A DNA stretch of 64,000 nt from JBBIQS01 sp037442205 (GCA_037442205.1 JBBIQS010000006.1:62001-126000), one strand, 5' to 3'; shown: positions 35,802 through 45,089, counted from the stretch's first letter. The notes: generated by a model from the letters alone, not told the origin. A program made the numbers and translations.

Positions 35802-36920
35802 TCAAGGTTCCTGGTAGCTCACGATCAGCTGGCTGCGCAGACCGGGCACCGAATCGCCGTGGAAGATCAGCGAGTTGTCGCTGATCTCGTAGGTCCAGCC
35901 GTTGGGCTCGCCCTGCGGCGGCACGCAGGAGATTCCCAGGTGATCGGCGGTCTGGCCCTGGCAGTCGCGGGTCTGCTGGTCGCAGCGGCCCATCTGCGAA
36001 GGCTGGGTGTCGCAGCGATAGCGCAGCTCGAGCGAAAGCGTCCCGGGATCGGGCTTGCGGCCGAGCCGGAACTTGCGCTTGAGCCCCACCGCGTCCAGCG
36101 CCAGCCGCTCCAGCTGCTTGTCGAAGGTGGCCTCGCAGATCGATCCGAAGATCCCACCGGTGGCGTCGGCCAGGCTCTTGTAGCGGACTCCGGGAGTCGC
36201 TCCGCAGCCGCCGGGCACGCTGGGCACGTCGCCGCAGATGGTCGAGACGCTCACCGCCCCTTCGTTGCCCACTCCCAGCGCCTCCTCGAAGATGCGCTGG
36301 AAGTAGCGGATCTCCCCGAAGCTCTGCTCCTCTTCGTTGGAGATGAAGACCAGGTAGAGGTGGGCGTCGGGCCGCATGAAATCGGGCTGGTTCTTGGCGG
36401 CGCAGTTGTCCAGGCAGGTCTGCGAGCTCTTCGGACAAGCGGCCTTGCATGCGTCGGCCTTGGCCAGGGTGTCGTCGGTGGCCTGCTTCTCGCGCGCGAT
36501 GGCTAGCCGCGCCGCCTCAAAGGCCTCCTCGTGGCCGCTGCCGCCGGTCCCCACCATCACGTTGCGCTGGAAGGCCGCCACCGGGTCGGCCAGCGACGAA
36601 TCGATGATCGCCGGGTTGCCGATGAACGCGCCCTGGTCGTGCGTGACGTCGGTGGTGGTGACCGCGATGCGGTAGTCGACCTGCCCGCGGGTGAAGAGCT
36701 CCATGAACCGGGACAAGCTCACCGACAGCTCCTGCTGATAGGCCGCCATCGAGCCGGAGTTGTCGATGACCCACAGCACGTCGATCTTGGAGGCCGCCTC
36801 CTGGTTGAAGACGTCCTGCCTGAACCCCGGCGGGGGCGAATTGACGAGCTTGGTCTGGTTGCAGGAGGCGAGGGCCAGAGCGGCCAACACCGCGAAGGCA
36901 CTCAGACTTTTGGCGGCCAT
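35802..36920 (-). CDS. VWA-domain lipoprotein, first gene of the five-gene operon
   Basis: The 372-residue protein has a lipobox LALASC (C20). From residue 45 it is a von Willebrand A domain: KIDVLWVIDNSGSMAAYQ carries the metal-ion MIDAS motif (D53, S55, S57), LYLVFISNEEEQSFG is a later beta strand with metal-coordinating side chains, and the last 100 residues form a beta-rich extension ending SQLIVSYQEP. VWA domains bind protein ligands through the metal. A promoter with TTGACA lies directly upstream, and the four downstream lipoprotein genes follow within 23 bases of each other. Confidence 0.88.
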   Translation of the reverse strand: MAAKSLSAFAVLAALALASCNQTKLVNSPPPGFRQDVFNQEAASKIDVLWVIDNSGSMAAYQQELSVSLSRFMELFTRGQVDYRIAVTTTDVTHDQGAFIGNPAIIDSSLADPVAAFQRNVMVGTGGSGHEEAFEAARLAIAREKQATDDTLAKADACKAACPKSSQTCLDNCAAKNQPDFMRPDAHLYLVFISNEEEQSFGEIRYFQRIFEEALGVGNEGAVSVSTICGDVPSVPGGCGATPGVRYKSLADATGGIFGSICEATFDKQLERLALDAVGLKRKFRLGRKPDPGTLSLELRYRCDTQPSQMGRCDQQTRDCQGQTADHLGISCVPPQGEPNGWTYEISDNSLIFHGDSVPGLRSQLIVSYQEP

Positions 36921-36944
36921 CGGGCTCCCCGAGGAAGGGCGGAA

Positions 36945-36973
36945 TGCTAACGCCCGCCTTTCCGACGTGTCAA
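36945..36973 (-). promoter_or_regulatory. Promoter of the five-lipoprotein operon
   Basis: On the minus strand, TTGACA, exactly 17 bases and TTAGCA lie 25-53 bases upstream of the VWA gene start at 36920. The -35 is a perfect consensus. Confidence 0.65.
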
Positions 36974-37029
36974 CGCGACCTCAGGGGCCCGGCCGCCCGC
37001 GAAGTGCTCCTTTTATAGCGCGATCGGCG

Positions 37030-38007
37030 CTACGGCGCAGGCGGCGCGGCCTCACCCTCGCCCGGCTTCTTGTCCTTGGCGTCCTTGCCGTCTTTGCCGT
37101 CCTTGGGCTTGTTGGGCTTGGCGACCTTCTTCACCGGGTCCACCGGGATGGCCCCCTCGCCCAGCGGCTCGCAGGTGGCGAAAGCGCCGTTGCCGAACAT
37201 CAGCAGGTTGGTGGAGCGGTTCATCTCCACCCGCTCGATGGCCTCGCCGTCGTGGGGCGGAGTGGTGTTGATGCACTTCACCTTGGGCCGGGCGACCGGG
37301 CGGGCGAAGCGCATCGGCGCCTGCTCGCAGCGCGGGATCTCCTCCACCGCCTTCTGCGCCGTCACCACCTTGGCCTTGGGGCCGTCGGCCTTGTTGAAGA
37401 CCACCACCTCCGGCAGTCCGGTCAGCCGCAGGTAGAGGTCGGGGCGCTTGTCGCCGTCGAGGTCGGCCTCGGCCATGAACGGGACCATCTTCCACAGCGG
37501 CAGCTTCTCCACCTCGTAGCGGGCGAGCACCGCCTCGTTGGCCTGGTCGCCGACCACCTTGCCCAGGCACTTCATCTTCATCTGCAGCTTGAAGTCGACC
37601 GCCTCCTCGATGGCCTTCTTCACTGGCTCGCTCAGCTCGACCACCAGCAGCTCGCCGTCGCGGAAGATCTGCCCGCCGAACGGCGCCTGCGGGACGAAGT
37701 GAATCTCGATCGCCGAGTAGGGCACCCGCATCTCCACCTTCATCCCGTCGATGCCCTTGATCACCTCGTTCGAGCGGAACACGCCCGGCTCGATCTGCAG
37801 GCGCACCTCCTTGCCCTCCACCGAGGAGCCCTTGACGCCGCGGCGGTTGCGCAGCCGGTTGGCCAGGTTCTTGAGGCAGTCGCCCTCGCAGATCTCGCCG
37901 AGCGAGCCGTCGGGGAGCACATAGGCGTAGACCGGGACCGCCAGCCCGGCGCCAAAGGCCGGAGCGGCGGCCAGCAGCAGCGAGGCCAGCGCGGCGTAGC
38001 GGAGCAT
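37030..38007 (-). CDS. Secreted protein of unknown family with Lys-rich C-terminus
   Basis: The start at 38007 follows GGAGG and opens a Sec signal (MLRYAALASLLLAAAPAFGAG), giving 325 residues. Residues 25-250 are mixed alpha/beta with CEGDCLKNLANRLRNRR and a VCBS/FG-GAP-like calcium-loop segment ADLDGDKRPDLYLRLTGLP. The last 35 residues are Lys/Asp-rich (KDGKDGKDAKDKK) and should be flexible. No lipobox. It lies 109 bases upstream of the VWA gene on the same strand, although a promoter intervenes. I do not recognise the family. Confidence 0.75.
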   Translation of the reverse strand: MLRYAALASLLLAAAPAFGAGLAVPVYAYVLPDGSLGEICEGDCLKNLANRLRNRRGVKGSSVEGKEVRLQIEPGVFRSNEVIKGIDGMKVEMRVPYSAIEIHFVPQAPFGGQIFRDGELLVVELSEPVKKAIEEAVDFKLQMKMKCLGKVVGDQANEAVLARYEVEKLPLWKMVPFMAEADLDGDKRPDLYLRLTGLPEVVVFNKADGPKAKVVTAQKAVEEIPRCEQAPMRFARPVARPKVKCINTTPPHDGEAIERVEMNRSTNLLMFGNGAFATCEPLGEGAIPVDPVKKVAKPNKPKDGKDGKDAKDKKPGEGEAAPPAP

Positions 38008-38187
38008 GTCGAGGTGCCTCCATTCCAAACCAGGGGGCCCAGCTTACAGCGGACCGGCAGCCGGGCGGGAGTCGATCTCGCCGGCCGGGACAGCCGGGGC
38101 GGGTTCCCCCCGAAAGCCGCCGCCGGCGGCGCCCTCGGCGGCAGCCAGGAACTTGAGGGGCTGGGCCACCGGGCGCACCATATCGAC

Positions 38188-38661
38188 GTGATCGTCCGCC
38201 CCGCCAGACCCTCCGACGAGTCGTTCATCGGAGAGCTCGCCGGGCAGGTGTTCTCGGTCTTCGGCAACTACCAGCCGCTGCTGCCCAAGTGGTTCAAGGC
38301 CCCGGGGATCGTCACCTACATCAGCGAGCTCGACCAGGGGCGCACCGGCTATTTGATGCTCGGCTTCTTCCGCGACGCCCGGGCGCTGGTCGGGGACGTG
38401 CTGGCCATCGCGGTGGCGCCCGAGTACCAAGGCCGGGGCATCGGGCGGATGCTGCTCGAGCACGCCATCGCCGCCTGCGAGCGGGCGTCCGAGCACTCGC
38501 CGGTGCGCGCGATCCGGCTGTCGGTGGCCGACAGCAACGCCCGCGCCCGCCACCTGTTCGCCTCGTGCGGCTTCGCCCTGGTCCCGGGCGACTTCGGCTC
38601 CTACGAGGGCGGCCAGGAGGCGCTGCACATGGAGCGCCCCATCCCGCTGCCCGGCGGCTGA
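38188..38661 (+). CDS. GNAT-family N-acetyltransferase
   Basis: The 157-residue protein starts at GTG 38188 (VIVRPARPSDESFI). It has the GNAT acetyl-CoA loop LAIAVAPEYQGRGIGRMLLE (pattern QxxGxG/A) and a C-terminal strand AIRLSVADSNARARHLFASC typical of RimI-like enzymes. The target, a protein N-terminus or small amine, is unknown. It is divergent from the secreted protein at 37030. Confidence 0.85.
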   Translation: MIVRPARPSDESFIGELAGQVFSVFGNYQPLLPKWFKAPGIVTYISELDQGRTGYLMLGFFRDARALVGDVLAIAVAPEYQGRGIGRMLLEHAIAACERASEHSPVRAIRLSVADSNARARHLFASCGFALVPGDFGSYEGGQEALHMERPIPLPGG

Positions 38662-38799
38662 GCCCTCCAGTCGACGGCGAACCCAACCCCTGATATCGAG
38701 TCTCTCTCGAGCAACGAGCGGGAGATTCACTGGCGGCGACAGACCGGCGCCGGCAGAAATCGCTCGTCAGTCGGCGCGCCGCACCTTGAGAGAGACTCC

Positions 38800-39477
38800 A
38801 TGTCCATCGCCTTCTTCGACCTCGACCGGACCCTTTTGTCCAAGAATTCCGGGACCCTGTGGGTCCAGTTCGAGCTTCGCCACGGGATCATCAGCTGGAT
38901 GCAGGCCGCCCGGGCCCTCTACTGGATTGGCCGCTATCAGCTGGGGATGGCCAGGGTCGAAGACGCGCTGTTGGAGAGCATCACCGTGTACGCCGGGATG
39001 CGCGAGGAGGACGTCCACCAGCGCACCCTCAGCTTCTACGAGGAGATGGTGCGCGACTGGTACCGGCCCGGGGCTCGCGAGGCGCTGGAGAGCCACCGCC
39101 AGGCGGGCGACAAGCTGGTGCTCTTGAGCTCGACCACCAACTACATGGCCCAGGAGGTCGCCGCCGATCTCGGGCTGGACGACATCCTCTGCACCCGGCT
39201 CGAGGTCGACGCCCAGGGGCGCTACACCGGCCGGCCCAACGGCCCGCTCTGCTACGGCGAGGGCAAGGTGGTCCACGCCCAGCGCATGCTCGAGCGGCTC
39301 GGGGTCTCGCCCAGCGACTGCTCCTTTTACACCGACTCCTGGTCCGACCTGCCGATGCTGGAGGCGGTGGGCAAACCGGTGGTGGTCCACCCCGATCCGC
39401 GGCTGCGGCGCTTCGCCTCCCGGCGCGGCTGGCCGATCCTCGACTGGGGCGAGCCCGGGCGGCGCGCGGCGGCCTGA
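38800..39477 (+). CDS. HAD-IB family phosphatase, SerB/CicA-like
   Basis: The 225-residue protein shows all four HAD motifs: FFDLDRTLL (D7 nucleophile, D9 acid/base), VLLSSTTNYM, the conserved Lys in GEGKVVHAQRML, and FYTDSWSDLPML. The helical cap between motifs I and II is the IB type found in phosphoserine phosphatase-like enzymes and in CicA-like proteins. The natural substrate is not known. It follows the GNAT gene by 138 bases. Confidence 0.88.
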   Translation: MSIAFFDLDRTLLSKNSGTLWVQFELRHGIISWMQAARALYWIGRYQLGMARVEDALLESITVYAGMREEDVHQRTLSFYEEMVRDWYRPGAREALESHRQAGDKLVLLSSTTNYMAQEVAADLGLDDILCTRLEVDAQGRYTGRPNGPLCYGEGKVVHAQRMLERLGVSPSDCSFYTDSWSDLPMLEAVGKPVVVHPDPRLRRFASRRGWPILDWGEPGRRAAA

Positions 39478-39556
39478 GCGGCTTGGCCTCCGTTCGTCCC
39501 GAGCTCTTCGACGGGCTCAGGGCAGGCGAAGTCGAGGAATTCCATAGGCTTGGCAG

Positions 39557-41176
39557 CTACTTGCGGCGGGCCGAGCCCGGCGGAGGCTTCAGGCCGTAGC
39601 GCTCCATCTTGTAGATCAGCGCTCGGCGGGAGAGGCCCAGCTTCTTGGCGGCGTGGGTCTGGTTGAAGTTGGTCTCGGCCAGGGCGCGGGCGATGGCGTC
39701 GCGCTCGACGAAATCCACTTGCTCGCGCAGCCGCCCCGGCTCCTCATCGGCGGCCGCCTCTCCCGGCAGATGCTCGGCCCGGATTTCGTTCTCGCCGGCC
39801 AGGCAGACCGCGCGCTCGATGGCGTTGCACAGCTCGAGCAGGTTTCCCGGCCAGGGATAGGTGCGCACCCGGGACAGCGCCCCCGGGGTCAGGCGCGGGC
39901 GGGCGGCGCCGGCCTCGCTGGCGAAGTGGAGCGCCAGCGGGGCGATGTCCGCCGGGCGCTCGCGCAATGGCGGCAGGCGCAGCGATCTCGGCGACAGCAG
40001 CTCCAGCAGGCGGGCGTCGAAGGCGCCGCGGCGGGTCAGCGCCTCCAGGTCGAGGCGGCTCGAAGCGACCACTTGCGGGCCGTCCCCGCGCTCCAGCGCC
40101 TGGCGCAGCGCAACCTGGCCGGAACTGTCGAGCTTGCCCAGGCCGGCGATGAAGAGGATGCCGCCCCGGGCACGAGTCCAAGCCGACGAGGGGGCATCCG
40201 AGAAAGCGGTCTGGGCAGCCTCGGGAGAGAGGCCGGGCGCGAAGAGCGCCTCGAATGGTCCAGCGGCGTGGCGCGAAGTCAGGTGGAAGCGGCGGGCCAA
40301 CAGCCGCTTGCCGGTGTTGGCCTCGCCAGTCAGCAGCATCGGGCCGTCGGCCTGGGCGAGCTCTGCCAGCCGGGCCAGCACCGCTTGCCACGACGGATCC
40401 TCGGCGATGGCGGCGACCTCGGGCGAGAGCAGCGGCTCGGCCCCGCGCACCTGGGCGCCGCGCAGGGCGCAGCGGGCGGCGCGGATCAGCCGGTCGGCGT
40501 CGTCCCCGTCGGCCGGAGCGCTGGCCATGCCCAGCGACCATCCCTCGAGGCCTGAGTTGCGGATCGCCCGCTCGGCGACCACCGAGGCCAGCTCGGCGGG
40601 AGTCTCGGGAAAGAGCACCTCGGCTTCGTCGGGGGCAAAGGAGGCGACCGGATCGCCGGTGCGGAAGGTGGCCAGAGCCGAGGCGATGAGCTCGCGGCCG
40701 CCGCCGGTGCGGCAGCGGATCATCGCCAGCGACACCGGGCGGCGGGTGCGCGCCGCGCCCGACAGCTGCTCGACCACCCGCTCGCGGAACAGGTCGTGGG
40801 TGAGCGCCCGCCGGCGGGGAGGCGCCGCCGCCGAGCTGACTCCGGCGATCAGCACCGCCGGCCCGATGGAGAGCTCGTCGCCCGGGGAGAGCGAGGCCAG
40901 GCCGGTCAGAGGCTTGCCGTTGAGGAAGACCCGGCTCTTGCCGCGGGACGGGGTGATCAGCAGCCGATCTCCGTCCCAGTCGAGGGTCGCCTGGCACGGC
41001 AGCACCTCGGCGGAATCGAGGTGGATGCGGCAGTCCGGCTTGCGGCCGATCTCGGACTGGCCGCGCGGGAGATCGACCAGCCAGGTCCGCTCGCCGAGCT
41101 GCACCGAGAAGAAGGCGGTGCCCTGCCCGGGAGCAGGGCGATCCTGGACGGCGACAGGCTGGCGGTCCGTCTCCAT
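39557..41176 (-). CDS. FHA - degenerate GGDEF - degenerate sigma54-activator AAA+ - Fis-type HTH protein
   Basis: The 539-residue protein begins with an FHA phosphopeptide-binding domain (about 22-112; SEIGRKPDCRIHL, FLNGKPL). Residues about 124-242 follow the order of a GGDEF domain (LTHDLFRERV opening, WSLGMASAPADGDDADRLIR ending), but the signature is replaced by SFAPDEAEVLF, so cyclase activity is unlikely. The AAA+ part keeps Walker A (GEANTGK, 284-290) but has GGILFIAGLGKLD instead of a Walker B with DE, and the GAFTGA loop that touches sigma54 is missing. The C-terminus is a Fis-type helix-turn-helix (FNQTHAAKKLGLSRRALIYK). DNA binding and phosphopeptide sensing are likely intact; sigma54 activation is probably lost. 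Confidence 0.85.
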   Translation of the reverse strand: METDRQPVAVQDRPAPGQGTAFFSVQLGERTWLVDLPRGQSEIGRKPDCRIHLDSAEVLPCQATLDWDGDRLLITPSRGKSRVFLNGKPLTGLASLSPGDELSIGPAVLIAGVSSAAAPPRRRALTHDLFRERVVEQLSGAARTRRPVSLAMIRCRTGGGRELIASALATFRTGDPVASFAPDEAEVLFPETPAELASVVAERAIRNSGLEGWSLGMASAPADGDDADRLIRAARCALRGAQVRGAEPLLSPEVAAIAEDPSWQAVLARLAELAQADGPMLLTGEANTGKRLLARRFHLTSRHAAGPFEALFAPGLSPEAAQTAFSDAPSSAWTRARGGILFIAGLGKLDSSGQVALRQALERGDGPQVVASSRLDLEALTRRGAFDARLLELLSPRSLRLPPLRERPADIAPLALHFASEAGAARPRLTPGALSRVRTYPWPGNLLELCNAIERAVCLAGENEIRAEHLPGEAAADEEPGRLREQVDFVERDAIARALAETNFNQTHAAKKLGLSRRALIYKMERYGLKPPPGSARRK

Positions 41177-41251
41177 GACGATGGGGACTCTACCTCGCTT
41201 TGAGCGCCAAATGCGCAGCAACGACTCGCCGGGACCGCGACGGATCGCGGA

Positions 41252-41650
41252 TCACAGGGCCACCCGCGACAGGAGCATGGCGACGAAGGCGCGCTGATCG
41301 CGGTGCAACAACTCGGCGGCGTCGGACACCGGGACGAAGCGGGCCACGTCGACCTCCCAGCTGGTCTGGTTGGGCTCGGCGTCGGCGGGCGCCTCGCCGA
41401 AGAAGGCGTGGACCTTCTTGCGGGTGCTGGAATAGGCGACCTCGCCCAGCGGCTCGAGGGGGCCGGGCTCGACCCCGGTCTCCTCGCGGGTCTCGCGGCG
41501 GGCGGCGGCCTCCAGCGATTCGCCGGGCTCGGGCAGGCCCTTGGGAATGGACCAGCCCCAGCGCGCCGCCGGCCCGGACGGCCGGACCAGCAGCACCTCG
41601 AGCCGCCCGTCGCGGCGCCGGTAGAGGAGCGTCCCCGCCGATTCCTTCAT
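41252..41650 (-). CDS. Nudix hydrolase
   Basis: The 132-residue protein has a perfect Nudix box GLPEPGESLEAAARRETREE continuing TGV, in which the EE and E residues bind the metal. The first strand SAGTLLYRRRDGRLEVLLVR and the cap WGWSIPKG are typical. It hydrolyses nucleoside diphosphates linked to another group; the exact substrate is open, with (di)nucleoside polyphosphates favoured by size. It starts four bases after the transporter stop, so the two are co-transcribed. Confidence 0.92.
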   Translation of the reverse strand: MKESAGTLLYRRRDGRLEVLLVRPSGPAARWGWSIPKGLPEPGESLEAAARRETREETGVEPGPLEPLGEVAYSSTRKKVHAFFGEAPADAEPNQTSWEVDVARFVPVSDAAELLHRDQRAFVAMLLSRVAL

Positions 41651-41654
41651 GGCG

Positions 41655-43160
41655 TCAGGCGGCCTTCGCCGCCTCGGCGGCGGGGGCGGCGGCCTTGCTC
41701 TGGGAGCTGCGGTAGAACCAGGCCATCCCGATCAGCGAGGCAAGCCCAACCGCGCCCAGCATGAACCAGACGCTCCACGGGTGGTAGGCGTCCCACAGGA
41801 CCTTGTTGATCTCGTAGTCGCTGGCCCCGTTCATCTTCTCGGAGAGCATCTTCATCAGCGGCGCGAGCTTCAGCTCCTTGAGAGAGTCGGCGGCGACGCC
41901 GTAGTGGCTGGTCAGGTACTGGCGCGCAAGGTTGGCCTTGGAGGCGAAACGCTCGTACAGCGGCCCGGAGAGCGCGTTGCCGAAAGCCCAGCCGATGGCA
42001 TACGGGATGTTCGAGTAGCCCATGTACAGCGCCTTCTTGTCCGGCGGCGCGGTCATGCCGATGTACTCGCTGAACTTCGGGCTGCAGAGCATCTCGCCCA
42101 GGGCGAAAACGAAGATCATCGCGCCGACCAGGATGCCGCCCTGGAAGAGCCCCGAGCCGACGAAGCCCACCAGGCTGATGGCCATGCCCAAGCCGAGCGC
42201 CACCATCATCTTGTAGCGCCCGAAGAACCACGAGATCGGCAACACCAGCAGGATGATGGCGAAGGAGTCGATGTTGATCAGGATCTCGGGCTTGGCCGCA
42301 CCGTCGGCAGCCAGCAGGCCGCTGGCGCCAGTGCCCATCATCGAGGTCAGCAAGGCCCCGAAGTCGCGGGCGTCCACCCACTCGTCGATGAAGTTGGGCA
42401 GCAGGTCCCACAGCTGCATGAACATGAGCCAGAAGCCGCTGATGATCAGCAGGAACATCAGCACCTGGCGGTCCTTGAAGAGGCCGCCGATCGAGTCGAC
42501 GAAGACCTTCACCGGCTTCTTGCCCCGCGCCACCAGGTCGACCGGCGGGTCGCGGTAGAGGAAGAAGGCCGGCAGGAAGTTGAAGGCGGTGACGATGGCC
42601 GCGCCGTAGAAGGCGTAGCTCCAGGTCGGATGCTCGTCGTTGCCGCGCAGCATCGAGAAGGCCATCGGGGCGATGAAGCCGCCGATGTTGACGACCTCGT
42701 AGAAGATCCCGAAGCCCAACCCCGAGTTTCCCTCATTGAGAGATTTGGCAACGGTGCCTTGGACCGGCGGCTTGAAGATGGCGGTCCCCGCCCCGACCAA
42801 CAGCGACGCAGTGAGCATGGTGGCGAAGCCGCTGGCATTGGCCATCAGGCAATAGCCGGAGATGTTGATGACGAAGGCCACCACCAGGCTCTTGCGGTAG
42901 CCGTAGGCGTCTGTGTAGCCGCCAGAGATCATCGGCAGCAGGCACTGGACCAGCGCCCAGGCGAAGTAGATGAAGCCCTTCTCGTTGTAGCTGAGCCCCA
43001 GCCCGCCGGCCTTGTCGCTGACCATGTACAGCGGCAGCACGGCGCGCACGCCGAAGAACGCCAGCCGCTCGAAGGTCTCCATCAGGTTGGCGATCCAGAA
43101 GTTCCAGCCCATCGTCCTGATCTGCTCGGAGACGGGGACCCGCGCGGTGGTCTCGGCCAT
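41655..43160 (-). CDS. POT/MFS-family transporter, probable proton-coupled peptide symporter
   Basis: The 501-residue protein has about 12-14 transmembrane helices. The first is preceded by NLMETFERLAFFGVRAVLPL, similar to the ExxER region of POT-family proton-dependent oligopeptide transporters, and IFKPPVQGTVAKSL, FGIFYEVVNIGGFIAP and FVTHALLIGG-like helices follow the MFS order. The start at 43160 has AAGGAGG upstream. Di- or tripeptide uptake is inferred; the exact POT motif ExxERFxYY is altered here (METFERLAFF). Confidence 0.8.
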   Translation of the reverse strand: MAETTARVPVSEQIRTMGWNFWIANLMETFERLAFFGVRAVLPLYMVSDKAGGLGLSYNEKGFIYFAWALVQCLLPMISGGYTDAYGYRKSLVVAFVINISGYCLMANASGFATMLTASLLVGAGTAIFKPPVQGTVAKSLNEGNSGLGFGIFYEVVNIGGFIAPMAFSMLRGNDEHPTWSYAFYGAAIVTAFNFLPAFFLYRDPPVDLVARGKKPVKVFVDSIGGLFKDRQVLMFLLIISGFWLMFMQLWDLLPNFIDEWVDARDFGALLTSMMGTGASGLLAADGAAKPEILINIDSFAIILLVLPISWFFGRYKMMVALGLGMAISLVGFVGSGLFQGGILVGAMIFVFALGEMLCSPKFSEYIGMTAPPDKKALYMGYSNIPYAIGWAFGNALSGPLYERFASKANLARQYLTSHYGVAADSLKELKLAPLMKMLSEKMNGASDYEINKVLWDAYHPWSVWFMLGAVGLASLIGMAWFYRSSQSKAAAPAAEAAKAA

Positions 43161-43200
43161 CGATGGCCTCCTTTTCCCAGGCGAAAGACCGCGCAGCATA

Positions 43201-43705
43201 GGAGAGAGCGGCGCCGAACGCCACGGGCGCCCGCGCTCGGGCCCGGTGGGCCCCCTTTCGCCCCGCCGGCTGAGCCGTTGTAGGCTTGCTCCGTAACTTG
43301 CCCTCAGCCTCAACTACCGGAGGAAGCATGTCTCGCTGGACTCTCGCCCTGTGCGCGGCGCTGCTGCCCGCCCTTTCCCTGGCCCAGGTGCCGCAGAGGC
43401 TGGGCTACCAAGGCCGGCTGCTCAAGGCAGATGGAACGCCGGAATCGGGCTCGACCACCCTTCTCTTCAAGCTCTTCGACGGCTCGACCGAGGTCTGGTC
43501 CGAGACCCAGACAGTCGCGCTGACGGACGGCTACTACGCGATCGAGCTGGGAGACGTCGCCGCCCTGCCGGCCAGCATCTTCAACGGCCACGAGCTGGCG
43601 CTGGAGCTGACCGTCAACGGCACCGCCCTCTCGCCCCGCCAGCGGGTCGCCTCGGTGCCCTACGCCATGTCCTGCACCAACCTCACCGGCGGCACGGTCA
43701 ACGCC
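43201..43705. repeat. Tandem duplication block, first copy
   Basis: About 500 bases, including the upstream region, the ATG, the signal peptide and the first 120 codons, are nearly identical to 45231-45738. Divergence begins after GGTVNAS. Confidence 0.85.
43257..43286 (+). promoter_or_regulatory. Putative promoter of the first fibre-like gene
   Basis: TTCGCC, an 18-base spacer and TAGGCT, 42-71 bases upstream of the ATG. The -10 matches the ECF-region promoter; the -35 is poor. Both copies keep the element. Confidence 0.3.
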
Positions 43706-45070
43706 AGTTCCATCTCGGTCGGCAACACGCCCATCGTCGACAGCAGCGGCAAGTGGGTCGGCGCCTCCACGGTCAGCTACTCCAGTGGCTTCAGCGGCAG
43801 CGGGACCGCCAGCTCGCCGCTGGGCATCGACTTCACCTCGGTCCAGCAGGCCATCAAGCCGGCGGCCGGCGCATTCGGCTCCCAGCTTTGCCCTCCGGGC
43901 CAGGCGCTCGCCGGCATCTCCTACAACGGCACGGCCATCTGCCGGGCGAGCGGCGTGCTTCGCGGCCTGTGGCTGTTCGACGAGGCAGCCGGCGTCACCG
44001 CCAGCGACTCGAGCGGCAACGAAAACGCCGGCACGCTCTTCGCCGGAACCTTCACCTGGGCGATTGCCCCCAACGGCCACAACGGCGGCGCGGTCACGTT
44101 CACCGGCAACGGACTGATGGAGGTCCCCGCTTCGGCCAGCCTCGACATCACCGATGAGATCACTCTCGAGGCGTGGGTCAACATCCCCATCGGCACCACC
44201 GGCACCCGCACTGTCGTGAAACGCGAAGACGCCTACGGCATGGAGGTTGCCTTGGGCTCCAGCGGCGGCACCCTCGGCTGCCATTTCCCCTACGGCATTG
44301 GCGTGGGCCAGGCGGTGTACGCCGGAACGGTGCCGGTGGGGAGCTGGGTGCATCTGGCCTGCACCTATGACGGCGTCTATGCGCGCGCCTACATCAACGA
44401 CGTCCTCGCCAGTTCGTCTTCCATGCCGTCCGGTCCGTTGCACAGTTCGAGCGGGTCGCTGTGGATCGGCGGCCAGCGCAATTCGCTCTCCAATGCGTAC
44501 TTCATTGGCTCGATCGACGAGGTCCGGATCACCGCGATCGCCAAGAGCTTCGGCGGCGGCAACAACGGCGTCCCGGTGGGCACGGTGATCGCCTCGCTGT
44601 TGACCGAGACGCAGATCCAGAACAACTTCGGCGGCGCCTGGGTGCTGGCCGATGGCCGCACTGTGACTGGCAGCCGCTACGCGATTCTCACCGGCGCCAC
44701 GAGCGTCCCCGACCTGCGCGGCCTCTTCCTGCGCGGCAAGAACAACGGCCGCGCCGACGGCAAGCAGAACCCGGATTGGGACTTCGCGCTCGGCGTCTAT
44801 CAGGCCGACGGGATTACCAACCACGGCCACGCGGTCACCGACCCGGGGCACCTCCATCAGCTCCCGACCTGGAACGCAGTTGCCGGAGGCGGCCACGAGG
44901 TGGGCTATGGGAACTACGGGATGGATTGGTCTCCCTACGAGGCGTCCGCTTCGGCGACCACCGGCGTCACCATCGGCAACACCTCGGCGCAGGGTGCAGC
45001 CTCCGGTTCGATCGCCGCCGACACCCGCCCGCGCAACGCCACGGTGAACTACTTCATCCGCGTCAACTAG
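43328..45070 (+). CDS. Secreted fibre-like protein with LamG domain and phage-tail-collar C-terminus
   Basis: The 580-residue protein starts at the ATG at 43328 after GGAGGAA. Residues 1-19 are a signal peptide (ALSLAQ). The shared N-terminal module (about 20-130) is the one seen at 7672. Residues about 215-410 form a LamG/concanavalin-like domain (RGLWLFDEAAGVTASDSSGN, ITLEAWVNIPIGTTGTRTVV, GSWVHLACTYDG, SIDEVRITAIAKS). The C-terminus resembles a phage tail-collar/fibre tip: GGAWVLADGRTVTGSRYAIL, PDLRGLFLRG, and the closing RPRNATVNYFIRVN. Tail-collar tips bind receptors, so a surface adhesin or bacteriophage-derived spike is likely. Confidence 0.85.
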   Translation: MSRWTLALCAALLPALSLAQVPQRLGYQGRLLKADGTPESGSTTLLFKLFDGSTEVWSETQTVALTDGYYAIELGDVAALPASIFNGHELALELTVNGTALSPRQRVASVPYAMSCTNLTGGTVNASSISVGNTPIVDSSGKWVGASTVSYSSGFSGSGTASSPLGIDFTSVQQAIKPAAGAFGSQLCPPGQALAGISYNGTAICRASGVLRGLWLFDEAAGVTASDSSGNENAGTLFAGTFTWAIAPNGHNGGAVTFTGNGLMEVPASASLDITDEITLEAWVNIPIGTTGTRTVVKREDAYGMEVALGSSGGTLGCHFPYGIGVGQAVYAGTVPVGSWVHLACTYDGVYARAYINDVLASSSSMPSGPLHSSSGSLWIGGQRNSLSNAYFIGSIDEVRITAIAKSFGGGNNGVPVGTVIASLLTETQIQNNFGGAWVLADGRTVTGSRYAILTGATSVPDLRGLFLRGKNNGRADGKQNPDWDFALGVYQADGITNHGHAVTDPGHLHQLPTWNAVAGGGHEVGYGNYGMDWSPYEASASATTGVTIGNTSAQGAASGSIAADTRPRNATVNYFIRVN

Positions 45071-45089
45071 CGCGGAGCTGAGCAGATCG

